A stretch of 64,000 bases of DNA from Pestalotiopsis fici W106-1 (taxonomy: Eukaryota > Ascomycota > Sordariomycetes > Amphisphaeriales > Sporocadaceae). Below are positions 37,184-48,506 of the stretch, piece after piece. The first letter of the stretch is position 1. The number at the start of each line of letters is the position of its first letter. The notes beneath the pieces are model-generated. The model searched no databases. It saw only the letters and a list, made by a program, of their open reading frames with translations, and was not told the origin of the DNA. A program made the position numbers and the translations under genes. The DNA lies in NCBI RefSeq assembly GCF_000516985.1, contig NW_006917098.1:1612001-1676000 (forward strand), in the 5' to 3' direction.

Positions 37184-38682
37184 TCTTTTCCCCAACGCAG
37201 CGAATCATTTTACTTTCTACCAAACGAGCAACATGTTTTCCTTTTTCTGTTTTTCTCTTAACTTTTTCGAGCGCAAGGAATTATTAGGGCTTTTCCCATT
37301 TGCTTTGCCCTCTTTGGTTCTCGAATACCTCGGGTCGATATCCATCAAATCTTATCATGAGCTTCTTTGGAAGCGAAATATGAATAATTCCAATTTCTGA
37401 TCCACAAGAAACGGTAACCGAGGCTCCCATGTGTGGCTGTTCAAGAGTTTTGCTGCAGGTTGGGATGTTGACGTTCAAATTTGCACGATACGAGATATCC
37501 AAAACACGCTCGTACGCGCGCAATGGGCAGTAATAGCCCCGAATACTCGGCGAGAGTCCAGACTAGGGCTTTTAGTCGCAGGCTATTGCGGACTTGCCTC
37601 CAGTCTACTGCTGCGGCATTAAGTTTAAGCAGAGTTTTTTTTTCTTTAAACAACATTTACTTGGACTGTAGGTTGAAATATCATGTCTTCAAAGACGTGA
37701 AGAAGGAAAATTCTTACAGCGTCCTGGTATCAAGGGTCCAAAATCGAGGGTGTTTGCAAAATATTTGGATGCTCGTATAAGCGCTCTTGTTCTACAGGCT
37801 AACACTAGAAGCGCTAGACTACATTACACCTAGGGCACCGGGTTAGTCAAAGCTTGGTCGCGATTGAATGCTTGTATGATACGAAAGTGGTAATTCCAAT
37901 TGCAGCAACAAGACATTCAATCTGTCGCGAATCTTTGATACATGAGTGAGTGATATGACATTGAGATGCAGCTGGTCGGATGTATCCTATCCAAGATCCT
38001 CAAGCCATATACATCAGATGTGCCAATATTGCTTTGTGCCAAGCTTCCTTTCAAGGCTCGTCGTAAAAAACACTTGATCATTTCCCAAAGGGTTGAGGGG
38101 TGTCGCCCTGGGGCTGCAGCTCTCGCATATCATATGTAGCTACAGAAGGTCCCCTAGTCCACTATGGGTGGCTGAGCAGAAAGGGCAGTGCCAAAAAATC
38201 CCACGCTTAGGCGTCTCCACCACGAAACCCAACCAAAAACCCCGAGCCAAGCCCCTGTAACCCATTGGAAGATCTCTGAGAAATCATAGGAATTCAGGCC
38301 CCGTGTTGATCTCATAAAACGACGGCACCAAGCTTTGACTTGGTTCTTTCTGATAGGGCAACTTGAAATATGGGCGATTTAAGCTTAACCTTACTGATTT
38401 CCACTCGCATCTCCGGTTGGCAATCATTTGTTTCACGTTCGCTCTCTCATTCCTGTCCACTGAAATAAAAAAGACACTGTGATTCTCTAGTCCTTTGTCG
38501 GCCGCTGATTTGGCCTTTGCCTACACTATTATCATTATTCTTATTTCACGCACTTTTCTGCATCTCGGGAACTGCATTAGGCACCAACCACCAACCTCTT
38601 ACCCCACGTGCAGTTTAGGGACAAACGCCCTCTATCATATCCCGCGGCACCAAATATATCAGTCGAAGCCATCATCATCATC
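37184..38682. other. Intergenic spacer
   Basis: About 1.5 kb with no domain-bearing frame. Contains the 3' UTR of the rhodopsin-fold gene and the promoter of the cysteine-rich mini-gene. Confidence 0.6.
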
Positions 38683-39010
38683 ATGACGGTAAGCATTCCA
38701 AAGTGACAAAGTTCTTACTTGGTCTTGGCCTAACACGAGCTCGCAGGAACAATACTCATCGCCAGATCCCATGAGTGATCTGGGCAACAACCCAATCGGT
38801 GGCGGCGCCAAAAACGACGACAGCCCGTACCGCCAAGCTGCCTGGTCCGAGGCCTGCACTTGGTGCTTCATCTTCACCGACTGGAACCAATTCTGCTCTG
38901 CCTGCGGGGATCTCTGCACCTGCGACTGCTGCGACTGTTCGGGATGCGATTGCTCCGCCTGCGATTGCGGTTCCTGTTGCGAGGGTGTTGGAGCTCTTTG
39001 CACTTGTTGA
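38683..39010 (+). CDS. 89-residue protein with 17 cysteines in its C-terminal half
   Basis: Two exons are proposed: 38683-38688 (ATG ACG only) and 38747-39010, joined across a 58-base intron with GTAAGC donor and CTCGCAG acceptor. The N-terminal 38 residues are polar (MTEQYSSPDPMSDLG start). From residue 39 onward 17 of 51 residues are cysteine (39, 42, 52, 55, 59, 61, 63, 64, 66, 69, 71, 74, 76, 79, 80, 87, 89), mostly in CxC, CxxC and CC pairs separated by Asp, Ser and Gly. There is no signal peptide. Such density suggests metal binding as in metallothioneins, or multiple S-acylation as in cysteine-rich membrane-associated mini-proteins; a short aromatic patch (TWCFIFTDW) fits membrane contact. 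Function unknown. Alternative: start at the in-frame ATG at 38771 without splicing, giving 79 residues with the same cysteine block. Confidence 0.6.
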
Positions 39011-40649
39011 AAAATCGGGGGGGAGACAATGATTCCATTCTTGCAACAACCACTATTGCTGTCATGTCAGCAGCGGCTTGGCTGACGTAGAGCAGCCCTC
39101 CATCCCCTGCTTTCGCTCACCCAAAAATGCCTACCTGCGTTTTCGCTCTATAGAAATGACGGCAACCTCACGACTTTTTACGATAATGTTACTATACCCA
39201 CCTTTATTTTGGAACCGGAGCGACCATATACTATTTGCTTCATGAGCAGTTTTATCGACTCGGAGTTGCGCAGCGCGACAAGATATCAACTGTATGTCGG
39301 GAAGACTGGAATGAGTATACAACCCCAGGAGACAGTCCAATAGCATTTTACGGATTCGTTATTGTCAACGGCGCATGGCCGAGAAAGACGACAAAGATGA
39401 AGACGATTAGCGGTATGGATCGGTGATTTCAGATGGATGATATTGCGGTCAGCAATAGATATCATCAGCACTTCAACCAGAAAACAGGGCACCACGTCGG
39501 AGATGAGGCTTGCAACCTGGTCCCGGATCAAGGCTTTCTGGAGCATACTTGAAATAAAGATACCGCTATAGGGGGTTCATGTACTACCATGACCGCACTT
39601 CCCTGTATATACTCAAGCAAACACATATAAATGCGATGGAATACCCAATATTACATGTTACATTTAGAATTGACTCGATCAGAAAACAAGCAATACATAA
39701 CAGGAATGAGATCGGAATCAAGGTGCAAACCGTTTGTTTGATTTCAACACCCTGAAGTACAAATCCAGTGGATCAGATATGGTGATCCTCATCCTGACAA
39801 CACGGGCTGTTTGAAACGGAAATAGTGGGTATGGGCCCGGATTATTTCCCTGTAGAGGATTGCTAAAGATAATTTGAACTTGGGTATTGGGGTTTTATTT
39901 CTTTTTTTTTTTCCCGCAAGGTGAACAAGGCTCCGAGGTCCTTGTGCGTATCGACATTCTACACCCAGCGAGTTGGCACAGAACAAGAACTGATGACCCG
40001 AATACGTACTACCTGATAGGCAGATGAAGTGGACGAACATGGTGTGTGGACCGTATCAGTGAGTGGATTCGTGCGACTTGCACCGACAAAAAATAAAGGG
40101 ACTACCTTGCTGGAAGAATGCAAAGCCCACTCCAGCCCCTCTCCAATGCCCTTGCAGATATTTCGTGATATCAAGCATAAAGTTTAGCTTTTACTGACAG
40201 CGCAATGCTCCTCGGGACCGAGATTTGGAGATAATATAAGAATCACTGGTGCGCGGCCGCTAGGCGGCATGGATTCGCGGGTAAAGGCCCATTTGTTTAG
40301 GCGCATTGCCAGTGATCTGCTCCAAGGCACATGGCATGCAGGAGCCACTGGAGCAAGCCCCCAAAGTGGGCAATTTTCAAGGTCAATCACTGGCTCGAAG
40401 GATTGCGGGGCCGTATTATACTGTCCATCATTGATTCCTTCTGGTGGCTGATGTTTTGCAGTTCTATTCTTTATTTCGGCTCCGAATGGTACATTTGTTA
40501 CGATTGACACTCAATGCGGCATATCCAACTTATTGTTGATTGCACGATCAAGTCCGAACACCTGAAACCTCACAATAAGGTTACAATACATGTGATTCTT
40601 CTATGGAGTCGCTACCCAAAAAAGGACAAAACAACAAATATACACTTAT
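39011..40649. other. Convergent intergenic spacer
   Basis: About 1.6 kb between the stop codons of the cysteine-rich mini-gene and the FMN dehydrogenase. A poly-pyrimidine tract lies near 39896-39915. No gene recognised. Confidence 0.6.
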
Positions 40650-42024
40650 CTAAGAATACCAATAGTTTGGATTCCAGTTGACATAGTCTGGAGTAATGGA
40701 CTTGAGGCTGTCAAGACCAATATTGGCTCCATCGCCGGCCATCTCGGTCTTCATAATGTTGATGACCTTTTCGACGCCGGGCTGTCCATAGACATTCGAG
40801 TACATAAACGGCCGCCCGATGCCCACGGCCTTGACGCCGAGGGAGAGGAGCTTGAGCGCGTCGGTGCCGTAGCGCACGCCGCCGTCGGCGAGGAACTCGG
40901 CCTGGTCAAAGAGGGTCGGGTCCGTCTGGTAAATCTCCAGGGCCACCTCGAGCGGCGAGGGGGAGCCGTCGAGGTTGCGCCCGCCGTGGTTGGACAGCAC
41001 AATCAGGGGCACGCCGCGCTCGACGGCGATGCGCGCGTCGGCCGCCGTCAGGATGCCCTTGATGCCAATCGGCAGCGACGTCATGTTGCGGTACTTGTCG
41101 AGGTCGTCCCAGGTCTGTCGGACAAAGTCCTCGCTGTCAGGTGTTTTTCAATTAGTCTTCAAAGCTGGTCTCCATTCATGAAAGGGGAGTGGTTATCAAG
41201 CACCCTCCAATAGAAATAAGAGGACTTACTCGGCGCCAACGTCAAAGCGCTGAGCACGCTGGCGACTCGATCCACCGGGTGCGTCAATGGTCCATACAAT
41301 GGCCTTGTATCCTGCAGCCTCGGCACGGTCGAAAAGCTTCTGGTTCTTGTCATCGTCGTTGCTGAGCTTGAGCTGAGCAAAAAGGGTCTGGCCTGGTGCG
41401 GCCTCGGCTGCAATCTCCTCCATGGTCATGCTAGAGTAGCGAGATGGCTGTCATTTGTGTGTCAGTATGGCGGCGACGGTAGAACATGGGTTGACGTAGG
41501 AGCGGACTTACAATGTACAGAATCTCACCAGTTCCCGCGCCCTTGACCAAGCCGAGCTCGGCATTTGGGTTTCCATACTCGCCTTTGGCGCATGGGCAGA
41601 TGTAAAAGGGAGCTGAGAAATTGTAGCCCAGGATAGTGGTCCTATCTCATGTCAGGACTCATGATGGCATGACTTGGTCCAACGTGTCTCGTTCTTACTG
41701 AAACGTGCTCTTGATGCCAGTGATATCCACCATCATTCTTGGCTTGAATCGATACCGGTTGTATGCCTCGAGATTATTCCGGTACGACCACTCGCCGGCA
41801 GCGCCGTTTCGGTAGTAGGTGTAATTGACAATGGGCAGATAGTTCCTCGCCGCCCACTCAAAGTCGGGGAGCCCAACCATGTCAGTCAAGTTGGGCAACT
41901 GTCCGGTAGGAAAGTCGGCGCCAATCTTGTCGAGAAGACCCGTGTCGGGCTCATTAATAAAGACGCGTGCACCCAGAGCACCACTTGCGACATATGCCGC
42001 CGCGAGAGCAATCGATTGCCGCAT
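40650..42024 (-). CDS. Secreted FMN-dependent alpha-hydroxy-acid dehydrogenase/oxidase-like protein
   Basis: Predicted 385 residues in four exons: 42024-41699, 41641-41512, 41447-41230 and 41133-40650, all in phase. The fold is that of glycolate oxidase, lactate oxidase and the flavodehydrogenase part of cytochrome b2. An N-terminal signal peptide (MRQSIALAAAYVASGALGA) replaces any cytochrome b5 domain. Visible active-site parts are a Tyr in NYTYYRNGA, the FMN-binding lysine in IGIKGI, the catalytic His and Arg in LSNHGGRNLDG, and the phosphate-binding ADGGVRYGTDALK and GIGRPF. The tyrosine normally found in QLYV is a lysine here (FAQLKL, codon at 41367-41369), and TIDAPGGSSRQR is a divergent form of the substrate loop. 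It may act on a larger or unusual hydroxy acid outside the cytosol. Substrate unknown. Confidence 0.82.
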
Positions 42025-44898
42025 GGTGATGAACGAGAGACTGGCAGCAATATCGCAAAGGTCAAGATTAATGGAAAGTAATTTAGAACAATAGAAGAAA
42101 ATAATAAGAGAATCGATAGGTACTTTTATAAAGACAACATTGACAGATGCTCAATCCGCTCCCACATGCGCACCTTGGTCTAGAACAAGGCCTAGTCATA
42201 TGGACTTGAAGGTAATAATAGCAATCACAAATTGTTTGTTCGCCTGTCCGTCCCTATGCCTTGTGCCAACAAATATCTTTTCATCTTTATTCTGAATCGC
42301 ACGGATAGAGATGCCCGTCAAGGATTGTTCCGCTTGGCGGGAATTGGCAGTGGGTCTCGTCCTATAGTCAACTGCCCTTACAGGACTGGCTGGTTGACAT
42401 TGGCGGTGGTGAGCCACCGGCCTTTGATGCCGCAATCAGATAAGAAAGCGGCCTTGCTCATCGCCCTGCGCCGCACATGGGTATAAGCAAGCATATTTCA
42501 ATCTCCGTTTTTTTGTTCGGCTATGAAGCCACGCGGCAGATGGCCCCAGGAACTGGAAAATCATGCGACGCATACATGATTCCCAAGATGCAAGCCAAGT
42601 AATCGGCGCAAAGATCTGAGCAATTCCTCGGTTGCCGGAAGCTGCCGAGTCGCAGGAACGGTGCGTTTTTGATTCCATCAATGGGCTTGTGTCGCCAAGA
42701 TTCAAGTCCTCGCATTTGCACTGCACTTTTGCCACGACAAGTCTTGTGTTGATTGTCACAATCAAGCAATATGGCTAGGCATGCCTATAATTTAACAGAG
42801 TCGTGATAGCTGTAGAGTCGCAACCTCTTATCATCAGACAAGACGATTTTCCAGTGGAGTAAATAAAATTGCCAATGACACCATGAGAAAAGCTTGCTTG
42901 TGTTTTATTCCTCTTGTTGGGTTCCTATATAGTTACCCTACTATAATACATGGTTGCTTATCTCCAAGGTTCGCTGGATGAGTTTACCAAGTAATTGACT
43001 GAACCCAAAACCTCCTTGATTCATAGCGACGCTGGACACAGTTCCACCTCATGGCGATTCAAATATTGAATTATTCGTTTGCAATAAAAGGTGTGCTCTT
43101 TCGCAATGCCTGCATCATCTCAAGTAGGCAGGAAGGTCAAAAAGGTAGTCGTAGGTCTATCGGCCCGTGGAGTATAATATATAGATAACGGATAAAAATA
43201 GTCCATCAACGGGAGAATGTCGTTTATGGCAACGAAAACGTGAACAAGCCCTCTTCGGGATGAAAGTGAGCGCGGAAAGGGAAATTCTGTCCCCCGGCCG
43301 CCACGGGAACCCCGGAGCGCAAGGAGTGTCGCATCAATGTCGCTCCACCACTGGACATGATCCCAGCGCCACGCCGAGAGGGTGGGGGCTCTTGGTCATT
43401 CCGTATGGTAAACACCTTCCGTATATCACTATTCGAGGTCACACCAAAGGGTTGCCTCAAGAAATAAGCATAAATAAACATCGCGCCGGCTCATACGAGT
43501 GTAGGATCACATAGTCTATTGGATAGTGGCCCCCACACCAACGAGTCCGTATCCATAGACACCGACACGCATATCTTGACCTTTTTTCATGGAGACAATG
43601 TCGCCACCCCAATCCTTCGTGTTCTGAAATACAATTGACTCAGCATTTAGAGCCTTGAAGTGCCGACATTCAAAGCGTTGCAATGTCAAACTCTCACAAT
43701 CATTGGCCTCAATAATGAGCCCATCTTCAACATTGATTGCGCCGCCGTTGCTCTTTCTGGGAGGTGCTGAGGTCTCAAGCCTGAGGCTGCTGCTCTATCG
43801 GTACCTGGGTAGTTGAGTCGTAGCAGTTGGTGAGAGGTGGCTCCTTCTTCTTCTTCTTCTTCACACCCACTTTCTTCAATTCGACATGTTACTTGGTACT
43901 TGCGTAGTTTTCAATGGAGCTGATTCCCACCTTCCGTCCACCAAGAATCATCGTGTGCGGCGTACAGCTGGCCACCCATGTTTGTGTAGAACAACAACTC
44001 AACATTGGATTCTCGTACAATTCAAGACAAAAGCTCGTATACCGGCATACTCAACATCGTCGTGGGAAGTGCCATGGGTAGTGGAAAGACCATGTTCGAG
44101 CCAACATGAAGCCGTACGGAGTGCTCTTCTTCCGCATGGACACTGACGCTACAGAGCATCCAGGACATGAACCTCACATGCAATGTGCCTTTAGTGTCGA
44201 GCTTCTCATATATGTCATTTCCAGATCTTTGGGTACGCAAGCTGATCAATTCAGAGTGTCACCGATGGAAGAGGTGCAAGCGGCTCTGACGGGCCCCACA
44301 CCAACGAGGTCATTTTCGCTTTGACGCGGATTGCCTGCTCATTGCAAGGCAAAGGAACCTTATATGATTCTCTGTCATTGTTGTCGGAGGCGACACTTTT
44401 CAAATGAGATCAGGTCAAGACTGGCGCGGCGCCTGCTTCATCTGATATATGATTTTTCTCCCGTCCAAAGATCCGACAGACCGCCTGCAACTACCGAAAT
44501 TGCTCCAGTGATTCGATCTCTGCTTGTGGGCGGGCCACAGCCATGCACAAGGCCTGGTAATTGGTTCGGCTACCGCCAGACATGGGGGCCACCCCGTTCA
44601 TGACCAATGAAAGCAAAGCTGATCGACACTCCTGCATACACCTGACTGATAATGGCGACCAGGACTTTTTGCTGCTTAAATTAGAACAAGAAATGTCCGC
44701 GGTTTCATACAAATGTAATGAAACCCCTATCTCCACGACCTCTGTGACTCCATGCTGAAACTTAAATCTTGATTCTAGATTCACGAATTTGTCTGTTGCC
44801 ATTGAATATCTCTACCAGATTTCCCCGCGAGCCGCTCGCGAGGCCCAAAAGAAGAGAGAAAAAAAAGGAATGACGCGTGTATTGCCACCTAGTAAATC
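42025..44898. other. Long divergent spacer with possible gene fragments
   Basis: About 2.9 kb between the FMN dehydrogenase start and the Clr5 gene start. On the minus strand, 43520-43760 reads like the last two exons of a small gene (DGLIIEANDCE, a possible intron ending at CAG near 43621, then WGGDIVSMKKGQDMRVGVYG and a stop). A 103-codon minus frame with ATG lies at 44802-44491. A 17-base match (CTCGTTGGTGTGGGG plus CC) recurs at about 43530 and 44300. I recognise no family and cannot assemble an intact gene. A (CTT)6 microsatellite is at 43844-43862. Confidence 0.4.
43844..43862. repeat. CTT trinucleotide microsatellite
   Basis: About six CTT units on the + strand in the spacer. Confidence 0.85.
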
Positions 44899-46879
44899 AT
44901 GGAGCAAAGCTACGCCATCAGACCGGCTGTTTGGAGCGCTCTCGAGGCAAGGAATTTCGCAACCTGGGATGCATATCGCGATGACCTGAAACGGCTATAT
45001 CTTGATGAAGGCTGCAGTCTCAAAGTCATCAAGGATAGAATGGAGATTGAGCATGGACTCCCGTCGCTTCCGTTAGTGTTGTCATTATCCGTCTCGTGAG
45101 ACCGTGGACTGACAAAGGAGCGCAGGATAAAGCAATATGAAATCGTTCTGCGTGATCATTTTCAATTTCGTAAAAACCTTGAGCAAAAAGACTGGGCGGC
45201 CATCGCGCATCGCGTTGAGCAAAGGAGACAAGACGGAAAAGACAGTAATGTGTATCTTGATGGGAAACGACTTGCGCGTAAAAGAGTCAGAGAGGGTATT
45301 CGTAGGCATCATGCAATGGGGAAGACCAGGCTCACGATGCGTAAGTCATTGGAGCCTCATCCTTGAAACGTATACAGAATTGACGCTCGGGGTTGAGTCA
45401 GACCAACGCCATGCCTTACAGTCAAGAATAGCCATCAGAACACCGCCTCCTGGGGCTACAGCGAGCAGCCAAAGTCGCGTGGCAGAAATACATGATTCGA
45501 GCTCGGCCATCATGCAATTTTCTCAAAGCGAGAGGGCCAAGGTTTCGATAATGGAGAACGAACCACCGTCTATAGCCAGCGGATCTTCTGATCATAGTAG
45601 CGGCTCCCTGGAAGCATCAATTCTGTCGATTCCAGAGTCCCGACCTAGACGCAAACATCATCATGTCACCTCGGGCAACGATTGCCACGCGAACCGAGCA
45701 ATGACAGCTGGTTTAACACAGCATAAACGACAGGACACGAGATATCCAGTCGCAAATATCCCATGTTTTCGCCAGCAAACAGCTGCGTTGACCGGAATAC
45801 CCCACGGATGGCCCACAAGACGAACCCGGTATCTCGGCAATGTCGCACCAATGAAAGTTCTCGAAAAGCTGCTTTTCTCGACTCGTTCTTATCTGCAAAA
45901 CAGAGCTCCTTTGGACACATACCCGGCGCCGGTATCTCCGTCAGAAGACATTGTATTGTTTCACGGGCAGCTTGGAAACATTGAGGCCTGGTATAGTGAC
46001 TTCAACCCGGCGTTCAAGCTTCTCGAAGAACGAAAGTTCAGGTCGGCATTCCGCATCTTGCAAAAGTGCTTTGAAAAAACAGGCACAATCGTCAAGTCGC
46101 AAAACTCCTTCACCTTTATCTTCTTATGCCACCAAGTAATGCGCTGCATTTACTATGACAAATCGGGGCATAACCTCTCACGAATGCTCCTCCGGCATTT
46201 CGCGGGGCTCTGCCAGGCGTTCCTTGGCGCGGACCATCCCTTGTGTACGATGACGGATGCCTTGTCTCGAATGGACAATATCGAGTTCGCAAGCCATATC
46301 GAGCCTTTGCTCGCCTGCTATTGCGAAGTGCTGGAGCCCTCCTTGTGGAGGTCTCCGGAGGCTCTTACAGAACTGATGCAAGGCCGGGGCTTGACTATCA
46401 GCCTGATGAGTAGCGCAGGTATGATTGGCTATGAGGAGGCTAGACTGCGACTCGATCATATAATACAGACAGCCAAGGACTGTGGCATCTCGACCATGCA
46501 ACTCAAGATAGAGCTCGCTTGTCTACTCCGACTGCATAATCGTTTCGACGAGGGGCTAACATTGGCCTTGGAAGCTCGTGATTCTGAAGAGGCCCGCGTC
46601 AGCCCGCATCAGTATTGCTACGCTTGTATCAACGTGATAGGCCTCTACGCAGCCATGAAAGACTATGATTCGGCAATCCAAGTCTCGTACGAATTGGTTG
46701 ACTTTCTGGATACACCTCCAGCAAGTGCAACACATGGTCAGACATACTCATCAATGACATTTCTAGAAACAAGGGAGAACACTCTAATGATGACCTTTGT
46801 ATGGCTTGAAAATTATTTGCGGAAGTCTAGCCGTGTGGAAGAAGCGGATCGGGTTCAAGCTCGACGCGAAGGTCTTTGA
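44899..46879 (+). CDS. Clr5-domain protein with long helical C-terminal region
   Basis: The N-terminal residues about 20-75 form a Clr5 domain (WDAYRDDLKRLYLDEG, VIKDRMEIEHGL, then QYEIVLRDHFQFRKNL and W), a DNA-binding-like domain found at the start of many fungal proteins. Exon 1 is 44899-45071 and exon 2 is 45126-45340, joined at Pro. Exon 3 ends at 46879; its acceptor is uncertain. CAG at 45459-45461 gives 601 residues, and TAG at 45429-45431 gives 611; both are in phase, whereas the better-looking CAG at 45420 is not. After a basic and Ser-rich middle, the last 300 residues are helical with repeat-like segments (AFRILQKCFEKTG, IIQTAKDCGISTMQLKIELACLLRLHNRFDEGLTLA) reminiscent of TPR arrays. 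Likely nuclear; targets unknown. Confidence 0.72.
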
Positions 46880-47266
46880 CGTCATGTCAAGAGGTCGAGT
46901 ATTAGCTTCAACAAGCTCAATCAGGACCAAGAACAAAGATTAGACCTTATGAAGAAGGATATTGGTTGTTGAAAATTGGAATCATCCCGGTACCTAGTCT
47001 GACTAGAAGCCCAGAATAGTTGGTATTTCCAAGACGCAGATAACTTGCCATTGCGTCTCTTCTACCGTGACAACCACTATACTTGTTCTTTACTCTTGTC
47101 ATGAGCAGCTGTGTGATGCATGTGGCAGGGCAATTGCCAGTACAACACATTGTTGGCCACAACCAGCCCTCTGAGCTATCGGCACAATTAATCTACTTCT
47201 GACTTCCTTTCAGCCTGTATTTTTCTTCTACCAGCTAGTCATGCTTGGTCTAATTCCAATGTGATT
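46880..47266. other. Convergent 3' spacer
   Basis: About 390 bases between the Clr5 gene and the broken methyltransferase; no features beyond terminators expected. Confidence 0.55.
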
Positions 47267-48506
47267 TCAAGGCTTTCTTCCCGTAATGGCATACTTTGTG
47301 GTGGCCAGATAGGCTCCCTTCTTGGTCTCTTCCACGGCCAAAGGTACCAGGCGCTTCAACTCTGCTGCCATTTGCTCATTTCGGGTCTTTCGCGCAATGA
47401 GTTCGTGCATGATGAGGCCGCACTCGTGCACTAGTGAGTCGGAATGTGTTAGCTTCTCAATTCTTTCACGTTTATATAGAAATTCCCACCAAGTGCTCGA
47501 GCTGCCGTTACCAGGCCGGCAGGTATTTCCCGAGACAGAATTACGGGACCGGGAAATCTTGTACATAGACTCTTGGAGAAAAACATGAAAAAGTTAAGGA
47601 TGCCACAGATTTTGTCTACTTACTCAAGTACGCCCAGTGTGGCGGAGTAACGTGCACGTCGGCGTCGACATCCTGGAGACCGCAATGGGAAAAGATCTTG
47701 GGCAGGTCTGGCACCCACGTCGGATTCAATCTCGGGTCTTGGGACCTTAGCAGGCTCATGAGCTGCTCAATGCTCGTTTTGCTGTTTTCAGGCCTTGTCA
47801 ATTCTCCGCGCACGGTCTGGTTGTCGGGTTCAACCCATTGCAAGTAGCCGCCAGGTTCTATTAGGTGTATTCCAAGCGATTAGTACGTGCAACACGATAT
47901 AGAATAAAGGTATTGCTACTCACTCAGCATCTTGATCAGCTTGTCTACTACAGATGAAACCTCGTCCTTGTAGACGACGAATATCATGAAGCGAATGTTG
48001 ATCAAGTCAAATGCCCCGATAAATTCTTCAGGGACCGGATCATGGATATCCCATTTTTGGAATCTGATACTCGAAGGCAAAGCCTCGGGTGGTGGTGCGG
48101 CTTCGAATGAGATGTCGAGGCCGACAAACTATGCTGATTTTGGGAGTTGGTCATATGCATCGACCAACCATACACTTTTCATTCATGCGGCACATTAATT
48201 GAATGCTGATAATAGTTTTAACCCTCAGAGTCGACATACCCTGTACCAGAACCGTATCTGCCACTCTGAGATTGGCCCCGTCGGTCGGAATCCTTGGGTG
48301 GATGAGATAGCCAAAATCCTTGACCCAATAAGTGTGCATCAAATTGAGGCTATGATATGGGAATCCCTCGACGGTCAGCATAGATAGATACCTTGATCAC
48401 GAATGCCCCAAAAAAAAGAAAAAAAAACATTCAGAAATATGGAAAATACCAACCGAGTATTGTCCAAGAGGTCTCGCGTAAAGACATAGTTATCGTTTGC
48501 TGCCAT
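47267..48506 (-). pseudogene. LaeA-like SAM-dependent methyltransferase, broken in motif I and by a TAG
   Basis: Five exons follow from family order: 48506-48454, 48349-48240, 48174-47924, 47857-47624 and 47430-47267. The start MAANDNYVFTRDLLDNTRLNLMH, HPRIP, FVGLDIS, DLINIRFM, LKPGGYLQWVEPD and HECGLIMHELIARK are typical of the fungal UMTA/LaeA-like group. Two faults break it. In motif I (48243-48258) one G is missing, so ADTGSGTG becomes ADT followed by the wrong frame. Codon TAG at 48129-48131 stands where Gln is expected between LPKSA and FVGLDIS. With both repaired the protein would be 270 residues, about the usual length. The AAG acceptor of exon 3 is unusual and is chosen because it restores VWLVDAYDQLPKSA. 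Other splice choices I tried do not rescue the frame. Confidence 0.72.

Noticed and set aside
44053..44106. Walker-A-like GSGKT peptide on +
   Set aside because: The frame closes shortly after and no Walker B or other ATPase motif follows; a chance match is most likely.
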